Positions 36,089 to 48,687 of a stretch of 64,000 bases of DNA are shown one piece after another. The stretch comes from Pseudomonadota bacterium (GTDB lineage Bacteria > Pseudomonadota > Gammaproteobacteria > Burkholderiales > Burkholderiaceae_C), in assembly GCA_963205115.1 (NCBI GenBank), contig CAUJHV010000049.1:248001-312000 (forward strand), in the 5' to 3' direction. Position numbers and translations under genes: made by a program. How positions within the stretch are numbered: the stretch's first letter is position 1; each line of letters starts with the position of its first letter. A model generated the notes under the pieces. It did not search any database, was not told the DNA's origin, and saw nothing but the letters and a program-made list of their open reading frames with translations.

Positions 36089-38512
36089 TCACGCAGCGGC
36101 AGCGGTCGGGCGCAGGGCGGCGAGCTGGCGCCGCGCGCGCGCGGTCGCGCGCTCCAGCAAGTAGGCCGCCTCGAAGGCCCGCAGCCGGTCGGTTTCGCAC
36201 AGCCGCACCACCATGCGGTGCGTCAGCGAGATGGCCTGGCGGTGGCGCTGTCCGCGCGAAAACACGAAGAAGGAACGGCCCGGGCTGATGTGGTTCAGCC
36301 GCACCTTCTGCCATTTGCCGTCCAGATGCATCTGGTAGGCGATGCCGATCTGCAGGTAGTTGGGCAGCGCGGCGCCGCGTGTAGGCTCGGGTGCTTCGGG
36401 TTCGGGCAGGCCCTGAATGAGCAGGTCGGACGACGCGAGCGGCTGGTCCTCGCCGCGGTCCGCATCGGGCCTGCCGTTCCAGTCGACCGCGTCGTCCGTG
36501 AGCAGGCCGACGGTTGCGGCCTCGCCCGGCGTGAGCAGCGGGGCGTATCCGGACTCGAGCGGGATGGGGCCGCTGGCCGCGGCGCTGAGTTCGTCCGATG
36601 CCGGGATCACGCGCTCCAGCGCGGCGTCCAATTGGCGGGTGAGCAGGTTGTAGTCGAGTGTGCTCAGGCCGTCGCCCTTGAGCGACTGCGCGTGGGCCGG
36701 CAGCAGGCGCCCGAAGAACTCGTGCCGCGCGTCGTCGGGCCAGCCGATCATGTCGATGCCGCGGTGCAGGACCTGCATCAGACGCGGCAACTGCGCGACG
36801 AACTCTTGGCGCTGCGCCGGCGTGCCCTTGGGCTGCACGCTCAAGAACAGGTCACGTCCGGCGACGCACAGGGTCCGCACCAGCTCACCGTGCGGTCCGT
36901 GCAAGCGGGCGGCACGCAGCAGCACGCGGCACCAGGTGTCGGCCAGGAAGTGGCGAACGAAGTCCGGTGCGGCCAGCGGCTGCAACTCGGTCTCCAGCTG
37001 GCGCATCCGGCGGCGGTGCATGCGCAACTCGGCTTCGCGATCGGCCAGCAGGCGTGCGGTGCCCTGTTCTTCGATCCCGCGTCGTCCCTGATCGGCCAGA
37101 TAGGACTCGAGCTGGCGCAGCTGCGCCTCGTAGAGGTCGACCTGATCGAAGTCGCCGCCGACGATGCGCTGCACGAGATCGCCGATCTGGCCGACGAGCG
37201 CTTCGGCCGCGGCGGGCGCCAGGTCGTCCAGCGCGGTGCCCAGCGAGGCGATGCGGTTGACCAGGCGGCGCACGGGATGGCGGCGTGAGGCAAAGAAGGT
37301 CGGGTCGCCCAGGGCCGTGCGCAGCACCGGCAGTTGCAGGCGCGCGATCTGTCGCGCGATCTGCGGCGGCACCTTCGGATCGGCCAGGATCTGCTCGAAC
37401 AGACTGCCCACGACGTCGATGACACGGTGGTCCATCGCGCTGTGCGTGGCCTGGACCAGTTCGGCGCGGTGGGTCTGGATGAGATTTCGCAGGGGCGCCG
37501 CTGGGGCGAAGATCGGATCGGCACCCGACGGTGACGCGGTCCCGGCCGGCTCGCTCAGGTCGATGTCGACGGGCTCCGAATCCAGCACCGGCGCGGCCGC
37601 CAGCCGACGCAGCAGGGGCATGGAGATCGGCTCCCGGGCACGCGAACCGTCTGTGCTCCCCGACACCTGCCCGAACGGCGCATCGGCATCGTTCGCGGAT
37701 GCCGCTTCGGGCGCCTCCGGCGACGCCACGGTGCGCTGCTCGGCGGCTGCCGCAGCCGCTGGACCCCCGGCGGCAGGCTGCGCCCCACGCATGCTGGAGG
37801 CGGCGGACAACGGCCTGGCGGCTGCGAGCGCCGCGCTGACGCCCGGGTGCGCGGGCCGCGAGGCCATCGGCCGCATCACGGGCGCGATACCGGCCGCTCG
37901 CATCGCGGTCTTGATGGTCGTGTAGGCCGCGGGCAGGTCCGCCTTCCAGGATCGGGCCAGCTCGGTCTCGAGCACCCGGCGGGTGTCTTCCTCGGCCTGC
38001 AGGCTGTGCAAGGCGCGAATGACCGCTTGCCCGATGAGTTCCGGTCGCAGTGGATTGCGGCAGTCTTTGCGACGCGGCAGGCTATCGGCCTCGTAGATGG
38101 CGCGGACATAACCGTCCAGCTCACGCAACTCCCATTCGCATCCGGTGCTTATGGCCATGCCGAACCGGTCGGCGATGAGCTGCGCGTCGAGGGTTTGGTC
38201 GTCGACCAGGGACAGTGCGTCCCACTGGCAATCGGCTGCGGCTCGCGGCGCCTGCGCTGGGGGTGGTCGCCAATCGCCGGCGACACAGGTGGCGAACGCC
38301 TGTCGGAACACCGTGTCGAAACGCTGCCGCTGGCGAATGAGCTCGGAATAGGCCGCACCGAGCAACTCGCGCTGGCTGGCAGTGCTGCTGGACATGGCGC
38401 CCAGGTTCAGGCACTCGGCCGTGCGTTCGCAGATGGCTGCATGCGCAGCCTCCAACCGGGCCACGGCAGCCAGCAATGCGGGGGGTAACGGGTCGCGGGG
38501 CTCGTCGGACAT
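36089..38512 (-). CDS. DUF1631 family protein
   Basis: This is an 807-residue, soluble, mostly helical protein matching the DUF1631 family of betaproteobacteria and relatives, sometimes mislabelled as thymidine phosphorylase. The N-terminal third is helical. A long Ala/Pro/Ser-rich, low-complexity segment lies near residues 210-300. The C-terminal part contains YQMHLDGKWQKVRLNHISPG followed by RSFFVFSRGQRHRQAISLTH, a PilZ-like beta-barrel in appearance, and an Arg-rich helix. A PilZ-like end suggests cyclic-di-GMP or surface-behaviour links, which is inference. The ATG at 38512 has GGAG ten bases upstream. Confidence 0.82.
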   Translation of the reverse strand: MSDEPRDPLPPALLAAVARLEAAHAAICERTAECLNLGAMSSSTASQRELLGAAYSELIRQRQRFDTVFRQAFATCVAGDWRPPPAQAPRAAADCQWDALSLVDDQTLDAQLIADRFGMAISTGCEWELRELDGYVRAIYEADSLPRRKDCRNPLRPELIGQAVIRALHSLQAEEDTRRVLETELARSWKADLPAAYTTIKTAMRAAGIAPVMRPMASRPAHPGVSAALAAARPLSAASSMRGAQPAAGGPAAAAAAEQRTVASPEAPEAASANDADAPFGQVSGSTDGSRAREPISMPLLRRLAAAPVLDSEPVDIDLSEPAGTASPSGADPIFAPAAPLRNLIQTHRAELVQATHSAMDHRVIDVVGSLFEQILADPKVPPQIARQIARLQLPVLRTALGDPTFFASRRHPVRRLVNRIASLGTALDDLAPAAAEALVGQIGDLVQRIVGGDFDQVDLYEAQLRQLESYLADQGRRGIEEQGTARLLADREAELRMHRRRMRQLETELQPLAAPDFVRHFLADTWCRVLLRAARLHGPHGELVRTLCVAGRDLFLSVQPKGTPAQRQEFVAQLPRLMQVLHRGIDMIGWPDDARHEFFGRLLPAHAQSLKGDGLSTLDYNLLTRQLDAALERVIPASDELSAAASGPIPLESGYAPLLTPGEAATVGLLTDDAVDWNGRPDADRGEDQPLASSDLLIQGLPEPEAPEPTRGAALPNYLQIGIAYQMHLDGKWQKVRLNHISPGRSFFVFSRGQRHRQAISLTHRMVVRLCETDRLRAFEAAYLLERATARARRQLAALRPTAAAA

Positions 38513-38588
38513 GGGCGCAGGACTCCGGGGAATCCGGGGTCCTGCGCCCGTTATCGGCACGCGCCCAGCGCGCCGAAGTGTGCGATTG

Positions 38589-38999
38589 TTACTTCTTCAG
38601 GGAGTCGCGGATCTCGCGCAACAGCACCACGTCTTCGGGCGTGGGGGGCGGCGGGGCGGCGGGCTCTTCGCGCTTCATGCGGTTCATCTGCTTGACCATC
38701 ATGAAGATGACGAAGGCCAGGATGATGAAATTGATCAGTATGGTCACGAAGCTGCCGTACGCGAACACGGCGCCAGCCTTCTTGGCCTCGACGAGTGTGG
38801 TCGCAGTCTGGCCGGCCAGCGGGATGAAGTAGTTGTTGAAGTCCAGACCCCCGAAGATCTTTCCAACGATTGGCATGATCAGGTCGCCGACGAACGAATC
38901 GACGATCTTCCCGAACGCCCCGCCAATGATCACGCCGACGGCGAGATCCATGACGTTGCCTTTGAGCGCGAACTCCTTGAACTCTGAACTGAAACTCAT
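38589..38999 (-). CDS. mscL: large-conductance mechanosensitive channel
   Basis: MscL opens at high membrane tension during osmotic downshock. It has 136 residues, the same as the E. coli channel. The N-terminal amphipathic helix [20 protein letters not shown] is followed by the gate helix [18 protein letters not shown] second membrane helix [19 protein letters not shown] and a Pro-rich linker lead to the C-terminal bundle helix. GAGGG precedes the ATG. Confidence 0.97.
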   Translation of the reverse strand: MSFSSEFKEFALKGNVMDLAVGVIIGGAFGKIVDSFVGDLIMPIVGKIFGGLDFNNYFIPLAGQTATTLVEAKKAGAVFAYGSFVTILINFIILAFVIFMMVKQMNRMKREEPAAPPPPTPEDVVLLREIRDSLKK

Positions 39000-39200
39000 G
39001 GTGAATCCCTCTTCCTTGCCATGACCCAACGGGCCGGTCTTTTGTTGATCAAATGAACTCGCGATTCGCACCGTTTGCGTGCATCGCAGGGCGCACGGTA
39101 GGCGCCTGTAAGTCCCGCGTCAAGCCCGCCGCGGGGCGTCGATCCCGTCCAGTAGAATGTGCGTTTGTTTGCACAGCCCCTTCCTTTCCAGAGGATGCCC

Positions 39201-39797
39201 ATGAGTGAGACCGTCGCGGATCCGAGCCGCCGAACCTGGATCGCCATCACCTGCGGAGCCGGTGCCATTGGCGGCGCTGCGGTCGCGGTGCCGTTCGTCA
39301 GCACCTTTACGCCGTCCGAGCGCGCCAAGGCTGCCGGTGCGCCCGTGCAGGTTGACATTTCCGCTGTCAAGCCGGGCGAGAAGCTCACGGTGGAATGGCG
39401 CGGCAAGCCGGTATGGATCGTGCGCCGCACGCCGGAGCAGCTGGAATCGCTGAAGAAGACCGATGCCCAGGTGGCCGATCCCAACAGCGACCGCAAGCAG
39501 TACCCGACGCCGGACTACGCGAAGAACCAGCACCGGTCGATCAAGCCCGAGGTCTTTGTCGGCGTGGGCATCTGCTCGCACCTGGGCTGCTCGCCTTCGG
39601 ACCGTTTCCAGACCGGCTCGCAGCCGTCGCTGCCCGACGACTGGGCCGGCGGCTTCCTGTGCCCGTGCCACGGTTCCACCTTCGACCTGGCCGGTCGCGT
39701 CTTCAAGAGCAAGCCCGCGCCGGACAACCTCGAGGTGCCGCCGCACATGTACCTGTCCGACACGGTGCTGATCATCGGGGAAGACAAGAAGGCCTGA
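39201..39797 (+). CDS. petA: ubiquinol-cytochrome c reductase Rieske iron-sulfur subunit
   Basis: This is the 198-residue Rieske protein of the bc1 complex. A twin-arginine-like N terminus (PSRRTWIAI) and one membrane helix precede the soluble domain. The 2Fe-2S ligands are Cys125 and His127 (CSHLGC) and Cys154 and His157 (CPCHGS), with Cys130 and Cys156 as the disulfide pair. The ATG at 39201 has AGAGG six bases upstream; an ATG at 39195 overlaps that site. It begins the petABC operon. Confidence 0.97.
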   Translation: MSETVADPSRRTWIAITCGAGAIGGAAVAVPFVSTFTPSERAKAAGAPVQVDISAVKPGEKLTVEWRGKPVWIVRRTPEQLESLKKTDAQVADPNSDRKQYPTPDYAKNQHRSIKPEVFVGVGICSHLGCSPSDRFQTGSQPSLPDDWAGGFLCPCHGSTFDLAGRVFKSKPAPDNLEVPPHMYLSDTVLIIGEDKKA

Positions 39798-39854
39798 CGG
39801 CGCCGCTTGCGGCCTGCTGCCGCTGACGCACAAGACAAGAGACCGAGGACCCCT

Positions 39855-41258
39855 ATGGCTGATTTCAAGGAAGTGCCCGCGAGCGCACCAGTGACCGAGA
39901 AGGTCACCGTCTGGTTCGAGAACCGTTTTCCGACGGCCTTCGCCGAGTACAAGAAGCACCTGTCGGAGTACTACGCGCCGAAGAACTTCAACTGGATGTA
40001 CTTCTTCGGATCGCTGGCCATCCTGGTGCTGGTGATCCAGATCGTCACGGGCATCTTCCTGGTGATGCACTACAAGCCGGATGCGAATCTGGCTTTTGCC
40101 TCGGTCGAGTACATCATGCGTGATGTGCCCTGGGGCTGGCTGGTGCGCTACATGCACTCCACCGGCGCCAGTGCATTCTTCATCGTCGTGTACCTGCACA
40201 TGTTCCGCGGCATGCTGTATGGCAGCTACCGCAAGCCGCGCGAACTGGTGTGGATCTTCGGCTGCGCCATCTTCCTGTGCCTGATGGGCGAGGCCTTCTT
40301 CGGCTACCTGCTTCCGTGGGGCCAGATGAGCTACTGGGGCGCGCAGGTGATCGTGAACCTGTTTGCCGCCGTGCCCTTCGTCGGCAACGATCTGGCCCTT
40401 CTGATCCGCGGCGACTACGTGGTCAGCGACGCCACGCTCAACCGCTTCTTCAGCTTCCACGTCATCGCGATTCCGTTCGTGCTGGTGGGTCTGGTGGTGG
40501 CGCACCTGCTGGCGCTGCACGACGTGGGCTCGAACAACCCGGACGGCATCGAGATCAAGGCCAAGAAGGATGCCAACGGCATTCCGCTGGACGGCATCCC
40601 GTTCCACCCGTACTACACGGTGCACGACATCGTGGGCGTGGTGGGCTTCCTCATCGTCTTCAGCGCGATCATCTTCTTCGCGCCTGAGATGGGCGGCTAC
40701 TTCCTCGAGTACAACAACTTCATTCCGGCCGACCCGCTGAAGACGCCCGCGCACATCGCGCCGGTCTGGTACTTCACGCCGTACTACTCGATGCTGCGTG
40801 CGACCACCGACCCGATGGTCAACGTCTTTGCCGTCGTGGTGGCCCTCGGTGTCGTGGCGGCCCTGCTGCTGGGTCGACTCAAGAGCAGCATGAAGATTGG
40901 CGTGGTCGTCGCCGGCCTGGTGGCCATCGCGCTGCTGAAGACCTTCGACGCCAAGTTCTGGGGTGTCGTCGTCATGGGCGGTGCCGTCGTCATCATGTTC
41001 TTCCTGCCTTGGCTGGATTACAGCCCGGTCAAGTCGATCCGCTACCGTCCGGCCTGGCACAAGGTCATCTATGGCGTGTTCGCGGTCATCATGGTCTGGC
41101 TGGGCTATCTGGGCACGCAGCCGCCGTCGGACTCGGGCACCTTGATCGCACAGGCAGGCACCTTGTTCTACTTCGGCTTCTTCGTCCTCATGCCGTGGTG
41201 GAGCCGGATCGGCGAGTTCAAGCCGGTGCCCGAGCGCGTCACCTTCCAGCCGCATTGA
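39855..41258 (+). CDS. petB: cytochrome b of the bc1 complex
   Basis: This is a 467-residue, multi-helix cytochrome b carrying two haems and both quinone sites. Haem histidines lie in RYMHSTGAS with HMFRGMLY and in FSFHVIAIP with VAHLLALHD. The Qo-site string is PEMGGYF rather than the usual PEWY, as in some betaproteobacteria. An insert KAKKDANGIPLDG lies in a loop, and the C terminus has additional membrane segments. It sits between petA and petC. Confidence 0.96.
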   Translation: MADFKEVPASAPVTEKVTVWFENRFPTAFAEYKKHLSEYYAPKNFNWMYFFGSLAILVLVIQIVTGIFLVMHYKPDANLAFASVEYIMRDVPWGWLVRYMHSTGASAFFIVVYLHMFRGMLYGSYRKPRELVWIFGCAIFLCLMGEAFFGYLLPWGQMSYWGAQVIVNLFAAVPFVGNDLALLIRGDYVVSDATLNRFFSFHVIAIPFVLVGLVVAHLLALHDVGSNNPDGIEIKAKKDANGIPLDGIPFHPYYTVHDIVGVVGFLIVFSAIIFFAPEMGGYFLEYNNFIPADPLKTPAHIAPVWYFTPYYSMLRATTDPMVNVFAVVVALGVVAALLLGRLKSSMKIGVVVAGLVAIALLKTFDAKFWGVVVMGGAVVIMFFLPWLDYSPVKSIRYRPAWHKVIYGVFAVIMVWLGYLGTQPPSDSGTLIAQAGTLFYFGFFVLMPWWSRIGEFKPVPERVTFQPH

Positions 41259-41280
41259 CGAGATTGGCGAGACGTTCGAC

Positions 41281-42054
41281 ATGAAAAAGATCCTTCTCAC
41301 GCTTCTCGCAGTCCTGAGCCTGGGTGCGGGCTCGGTTCAGGCCTCCACCGGCGGCCTTGCCTGGGACACGTTCCCGGCGCAGCGGGTGACCGATCAGGCT
41401 GCACTTCAGAACGGCGCCAAGCTGTTCGTCAACTACTGCCTGAACTGCCACAACGCGGCGTTCATGCGCTACAACCGGCTGCGCGACATCGGCCTGACCG
41501 AAGAGCAGATCAAGAACAACCTGGTCTTCACGGAAGCCAAGGTCGGTGATCTGATGAAGGTCTCGCTGGACCCGCGTCAGGCCAAGGAATGGTTTGGCGC
41601 AGTGCCGCCCGACCTGACCGTGATTGCCCGCTCGCGCTCGGCCGCCGGCATGGGCTCGGGGGCGGACTACATCTACACGTTCCTGCGGACCTACTATCGC
41701 GACGACACCAAGGCCACGGGCTGGAACAACGGCGCCTTCCCCAGTGTGGGCATGCCCCATCCGCTGTGGGAACTGCAAGGCCCCCAGCGCCCGGTGTTTG
41801 CCGAGGTGAAGGATGCACACGATCCCAGCAAGGTCCAGCACATCTTCAAGGGTGTCGAGCCGATGGCCCCTGGCAAGATGAGCGAAACCGAATACCGGGA
41901 GTCGGTGGCCGACCTGGTAGCCTACCTGAGCTGGATGGCCGAGCCGATGCAGACCCAGCGCGTGCGCCTGGGCGCATGGGTCATGCTGTTCCTGGCCGTC
42001 TTCTTTGTCATCGCCTGGCAGCTGAATGCGTCTTTCTGGAAAGACGTGAAGTGA
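41281..42054 (+). CDS. petC: cytochrome c1 of the bc1 complex
   Basis: This is a 257-residue cytochrome c1 with a Sec signal (MKKILLTLLAVLSLGAGSVQ), one haem site CLNCH (Cys53, Cys56, His57) and a C-terminal membrane anchor (WVMLFLAVFFVIAWQL). It passes electrons from the Rieske cluster to soluble cytochrome c. It closes the pet operon and is followed by two strong hairpins. Confidence 0.97.
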   Translation: MKKILLTLLAVLSLGAGSVQASTGGLAWDTFPAQRVTDQAALQNGAKLFVNYCLNCHNAAFMRYNRLRDIGLTEEQIKNNLVFTEAKVGDLMKVSLDPRQAKEWFGAVPPDLTVIARSRSAAGMGSGADYIYTFLRTYYRDDTKATGWNNGAFPSVGMPHPLWELQGPQRPVFAEVKDAHDPSKVQHIFKGVEPMAPGKMSETEYRESVADLVAYLSWMAEPMQTQRVRLGAWVMLFLAVFFVIAWQLNASFWKDVK

Positions 42055-42063
42055 CTCTGACGA

Positions 42064-42123
42064 TCCCGGCCCTGGTGGCCGGGACCTATCGCCACGCAGT
42101 GGGTGCGACAGCGCCCACTGCGT
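42064..42123 (+). terminator. tandem terminators after the pet operon
   Basis: TCCCGGCC-N5-GGCCGGGA (42064-42084) is the first stem. ACGCAGTGGG-N10-CCCACTGCGT (42094-42123) is a perfect 10-base stem followed by TTGCCCTTT. Together they should insulate petABC from sspA, whose promoter must lie in the 56 bases after them. Confidence 0.7.
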
Positions 42124-42179
42124 TTGCCCTTTGAATGGGCCCTTGCGCGGCTCGCTGATCGACAGGACATACTTCCGCC

Positions 42180-42791
42180 ATGATGGTTCTCTATTCAGGC
42201 ACCACCTGCCCCTATTCGCACCGTTGCCGCTTCGTGCTGTTCGAAAAGGGCATGGACTTCGAGATTCGCGACGTCGACCTGTTCGCCAAGCCCGAAGACA
42301 TCGCGCTGATGAATCCGTACAACGAGGTGCCGATCCTTGTCGAACGCGACCTCATCCTGTACGAATCGCACATCATCAACGAGTACATCGATGAGCGCTT
42401 CCCGCACCCGCAGCTGATGCCCGGCGATCCCGTGGCGCGTGCGCGCGTGCGCCTGTTCCTCTTCAATTTCGAGAAGGAACTGTTCGCGCACGTCAATCTG
42501 CTCGAGAGCCGCGGCGTCAAGGCGACCGAGCGCCAGCTGGAGAAGGGCCGCGAGCAGATTCGCGACCGCCTGACGCAGCTCGCGCCGATCTTCCTGAAGA
42601 ACAAGTACATGCTGGGCGACGATTTTTCGATGCTCGATGTCGCCATCGCGCCGCTGCTGTGGCGCCTGGATTACTACGGCATCGAGCTGTCGAAGAATGC
42701 GGCGCCGCTGCTGAAGTATGCCGAGCGCATCTTCTCGCGCCCCGCCTACATCGAGGCGCTGACGCCGTCCGAAAAGGTGATGCGCAAGTAA
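42180..42791 (+). CDS. sspA: stringent starvation protein A
   Basis: SspA is a GST-fold protein that binds RNA polymerase during stress. The 203-residue product has an N-terminal thioredoxin-like domain (MMVLYSGTTCPYSHRCRFVL) and a helical C-terminal domain. The order petC-sspA-sspB is conserved in betaproteobacteria. No catalytic glutathione role is implied. Confidence 0.94.
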   Translation: MMVLYSGTTCPYSHRCRFVLFEKGMDFEIRDVDLFAKPEDIALMNPYNEVPILVERDLILYESHIINEYIDERFPHPQLMPGDPVARARVRLFLFNFEKELFAHVNLLESRGVKATERQLEKGREQIRDRLTQLAPIFLKNKYMLGDDFSMLDVAIAPLLWRLDYYGIELSKNAAPLLKYAERIFSRPAYIEALTPSEKVMRK

Positions 42792-42806
42792 GCGGCCGCG
42801 GACGCC

Positions 42807-43307
42807 ATGTCGACCAGCAGCCAAGACCCGACCGGCACCTCCACCCGCCCGTACCTGATCCGTGCCTTGCACGAATGGTGCACGGACAACGGATTCACGC
42901 CGTATGTGGCCGTGCATGTCGACGACCGCGTGCAGGTGCCGACCGAGTACGTCAAGAACAGCGAAATCGTCCTGAACGTCGGTTTCGAGGCCACCAGCGG
43001 TCTGAAGCTGGGCAACGAGTTCATCGAATTCAAGGCCCGCTTCGGCGGCGTGGCGCGGGACATCGTGGTGCCCGTCGACCATGTGGTGGCCATTTATGCC
43101 CGAGAAAATGGCCAGGGCATGGCATTTCCGGTACCCACACCCGCCGCGGTAGGATCGGCGCCGGAGCCCGCCGCAGGCAGTTCCGTTCCTCACGGGCCTC
43201 ACCTGGCGGTCGTCGAAGACCCAGCCCCCGCGGACGAGCGGCCCCCGGCTGGTGATGATCCACCCCCGCCTGCAGGGCCGCGGCCCATGCTGAAACGGGT
43301 GAAATAG
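42807..43307 (+). CDS. sspB: ClpXP protease specificity-enhancing factor SspB
   Basis: SspB delivers ssrA-tagged proteins to ClpXP. The 166-residue product has the conserved folded domain (about 12-110, with RALHEWCTDNGFTPY and IVLNVGFEAT). A disordered Pro-rich linker and a short C-terminal ClpX-binding tail ending PRPMLKRVK follow. It lies 15 bases after sspA. Confidence 0.95.
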   Translation: MSTSSQDPTGTSTRPYLIRALHEWCTDNGFTPYVAVHVDDRVQVPTEYVKNSEIVLNVGFEATSGLKLGNEFIEFKARFGGVARDIVVPVDHVVAIYARENGQGMAFPVPTPAAVGSAPEPAAGSSVPHGPHLAVVEDPAPADERPPAGDDPPPPAGPRPMLKRVK

Positions 43308-43327
43308 CCGGACCGCAAGTTCCAGTC

Positions 43328-43403
43328 GCCGACTTAGCTCAGCTGGTAGAGCATCCGCCTTGTAAGCGGGAGGTCATCCGTTCGATTCGGATAGTCGGCA
43401 CCA
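43328..43403 (+). tRNA. tRNA-Thr(UGU)
   Basis: A complete 76-base cloverleaf can be drawn. Acceptor arms are GCCGACT and AGTCGGC, the D arm GCTC...GAGC, and the anticodon arm TCCGC-CTTGTAA-GCGGG. The T arm is ATCCG-TTCGATT-CGGAT, followed by an encoded ACCA end. The anticodon TGT reads threonine ACA codons. It lies 20 bases after sspB and 30 bases before the M23 peptidase gene. No integrase or repeat of its 3' end is seen nearby. Confidence 0.95.
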
Positions 43404-43433
43404 CTGCCGTGTTGGCCGTGAGGAAAGGTATTT

Positions 43434-44420
43434 ATGCAAATCCTGATCACCCATGGCTCCGCTGCCAGGAGCCGGGCATTCCAGCTCAGCGCGCTGCAGC
43501 TGACGCTGGCGGTCACGTTCCTGATCGTCGTTCTGATGCTGTTGTCGGGGACGATCTATCACGTGCTGTTCCAGAAGGCCGCGCGCGAAGGCTGGCCGGT
43601 CGTCAGCCACATCGTCAAGCTCGTGGTGAAGGACGAATTCGCCCAGCGTGACCGCTTCATGCGCGAAAACCTCGATGCGATGGCGCAGCGGCTGGGCGAA
43701 ATCCAGGCCAAGCTCGTGCGGCTGGATGCCGTCAGTGATCGGGTGTCCACCGTGGCCGGCGTCAAGCCCAGTGACCTCGAAATGATCCGCAAGGCCACCC
43801 AGCCGGCAGCGGCGGCCTCGGGTGCGCAGGGCGGACCCTATATCCCACTGGACAAACCCAGCCTGGAGCAACTGCAGTCCAGCGTGGCGGTCATGGACGA
43901 AACGGCCGACCGCACGGCCGACATCTTCACGCTCGTGGAATCGCGGCTTTTCGAGGCGCGCATGCGCTCGCTGATGATTCCCAGTACCAAGCCGGTGCAG
44001 ACCCATGTGGGCTCCGGTTTCGGCTTCCGTTCGGACCCCTTCACGGGACGGCCCGCACTGCACGCGGGCCTTGATTTCCCGGCCGACACCGGCACACCCA
44101 TCTACGCGGCCGCCGGCGGAGTGGTCGTCGCGGTGGACAGCCATTCGCAGTACGGCAACGTGATCGAGATCGACCACGGCAACAAGCTGCTCACACGCTA
44201 CGCCCACACTTCGCGCTTCCACGTCAAGGAAGGCGACATCGTCAAACGCGGCCAACTGATCGCCGACGTGGGCAGCACAGGCCGCTCCACGGGTCCGCAC
44301 CTGCACTTCGAGGTGCTGGTCGAAGGCGTGCCGCAGGACCCGGCGCGGTTCCTCGCCGGCAATGCCGACGCGGGCCCGACAGCCCAACTGCCGCCTGCTG
44401 GACGCTCCCGGCGGCGCTAG
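43434..44420 (+). CDS. M23 (LytM) peptidase, membrane anchored
   Basis: This is a 328-residue envelope protein: a short cytoplasmic start, one membrane helix (about residues 19-45), a coiled-coil segment, then a LytM peptidase domain. Zinc residues are present in HAGLDF (His and Asp) and HLHFE, so it should be an active endopeptidase on peptidoglycan or an activator relative. The C terminus is Pro/Arg rich. The gene is a common direct neighbour of secA in Burkholderiales. Confidence 0.9.
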   Translation: MQILITHGSAARSRAFQLSALQLTLAVTFLIVVLMLLSGTIYHVLFQKAAREGWPVVSHIVKLVVKDEFAQRDRFMRENLDAMAQRLGEIQAKLVRLDAVSDRVSTVAGVKPSDLEMIRKATQPAAAASGAQGGPYIPLDKPSLEQLQSSVAVMDETADRTADIFTLVESRLFEARMRSLMIPSTKPVQTHVGSGFGFRSDPFTGRPALHAGLDFPADTGTPIYAAAGGVVVAVDSHSQYGNVIEIDHGNKLLTRYAHTSRFHVKEGDIVKRGQLIADVGSTGRSTGPHLHFEVLVEGVPQDPARFLAGNADAGPTAQLPPAGRSRRR

Positions 44421-44652
44421 CCGCGCCGCGCGGTAAACTTCACGGTTGGCCGGACCGCGGGTGATCCGCGGCCTGACCGCACAGGCCCCGACAGGCAAGG
44501 GGCGCGCGGGGCACGTGCATCTGAGGCGGGCCTTCCGTGCAGGGGCCGCGGCAGGCGTGCATGAGCCGACTTGACGGCCACGCGTTTCGCCCCATCTGTC
44601 ACTCGTCGCCAGGCGGCTGCGCGCGCCTCGACCAACCGAACCCCGAGCCCGC

Positions 44653-47400
<2,748 letters not shown>

Positions 47401-47451
47401 GTGATCGCGCTGGCGGGACACGAGCGCCCGCCGGCTCCTGAGGAGAAAAAG

Positions 47452-48681
47452 ATGCCGGTCCACCTGAACGTCCCTTCGGCGCAGTCGCTGCATCCGGTGC
47501 GCGGCCTGCGCATCGGCGTGACCGAGGCCGGTGTCCGCAAGGCCAACCGCAAGGACCTCGTGGTCTTCGAACTGGCACCTGGCAGCCAGGTGGCGGGTGT
47601 CTTCACGCTGAACCGCTTCTGCGCCGCGCCGGTGCAGATCTGCCGCGAGCATCTGGCGCAAGCCGGCGGCGTGCGCGGCATCGTCATCAACACCGGCAAT
47701 GCCAACGCCGGCACCGGCGCCGATGGCCTGGCGCGCGCGCGCCAGACCTGCGACGCACTGGCGCAGCAGCTGGGCGTGACGCCGGCGCAGATCCTGCCGT
47801 TTTCCACCGGCGTGATCATGGAGACGCTGCCGGTCGACCGCATCGTGGCCGGCCTGCCGGCCGCCGTGGCGGGCCTGGCCGACAACCGCTGGCTCGAAGC
47901 GGCGCAGGGCATCATGACCACCGACACGCTGCCCAAGGCAGCCTCGCGCCGCGTGCGCATCGGCGGGGCGGACGTGCACGTCACCGGCATCGCCAAGGGC
48001 GCGGGCATGATCCGGCCGAATATGGCCACGATGCTCGGTTTCGTGGGCACGGATGCCCATCTGGCGCCGGGCCTGGCACAGGCCCTGGTTCGTGAAGCTG
48101 CGGATGCGAGCTTCAACCGCATCACCATCGACGGCGACACCTCGACCAACGATTCCTTCGTGCTGATGGCCACCGGCCAGGCCGGGCACGCGCGCATCGA
48201 TTCGCTGGACTCGCCCGAAGGCCAGGCGCTGCGCGACGCGGTCATCGCCGTGTCGCAGGAACTCGCGCAGGCCATCGTGCGTGACGGCGAAGGCGCGACC
48301 AAGTTCATCACCATCCAGGTCGATGGCGGCCGCACCACGGCCGAGTGCAAGCAGGTGGCGTATGCCATCGCCCACTCGCCGCTGGTCAAGACCGCCTTCT
48401 TTGCCAGTGACCCCAACCTGGGCCGCATCCTGGCGGCCGTGGGCTATGCGGGCATCGACGATCTCGACCAGACGCTCATCGACCTGCACCTGGACGATGT
48501 GCTCGTGGCCTCGCGCGGCGGCCGCCATGCGGCCTACCGCGAGGAAGACGGCCAGCGCGTGATGAAGCAGGCCGAGATCACCGTGCGCGTGACCCTGCAC
48601 CGCGGCGCGGCCAGCGCGCTGGTGTGGACCTGCGACCTCTCGCACGACTACGTCAGCATCAACGCCGACTACCGCAGCTGA
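47452..48681 (+). CDS. argJ: bifunctional glutamate N-acetyltransferase / amino-acid acetyltransferase
   Basis: ArgJ recycles the acetyl group from acetylornithine to glutamate in arginine synthesis, alongside ArgB encoded at 25.4 kb. The 409-residue precursor cleaves itself before Thr193 in NMATMLGF, which is intact. AGGAG lies six bases before the ATG. It follows secA as in other Burkholderiales, but the usual next genes (DUF815 ATPase and mutT) are at 28.6 kb instead. Confidence 0.96.
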   Translation: MPVHLNVPSAQSLHPVRGLRIGVTEAGVRKANRKDLVVFELAPGSQVAGVFTLNRFCAAPVQICREHLAQAGGVRGIVINTGNANAGTGADGLARARQTCDALAQQLGVTPAQILPFSTGVIMETLPVDRIVAGLPAAVAGLADNRWLEAAQGIMTTDTLPKAASRRVRIGGADVHVTGIAKGAGMIRPNMATMLGFVGTDAHLAPGLAQALVREAADASFNRITIDGDTSTNDSFVLMATGQAGHARIDSLDSPEGQALRDAVIAVSQELAQAIVRDGEGATKFITIQVDGGRTTAECKQVAYAIAHSPLVKTAFFASDPNLGRILAAVGYAGIDDLDQTLIDLHLDDVLVASRGGRHAAYREEDGQRVMKQAEITVRVTLHRGAASALVWTCDLSHDYVSINADYRS

Positions 48682-48687
48682 CGCGCC

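Noticed and set aside
39120..41300. A 726-codon open frame on the minus strand across petA-petB
   Set aside because: It lies antisense to two unmistakable genes, is rich in His, Arg, Asp and Val in the pattern produced by reading GC-rich codons backwards, and has no recognisable domain.
43328..43403. The tRNA-Thr gene as an integration site for a mobile element
   Set aside because: No integrase, direct repeat of the tRNA end or foreign-looking gene block follows; the next genes are core.
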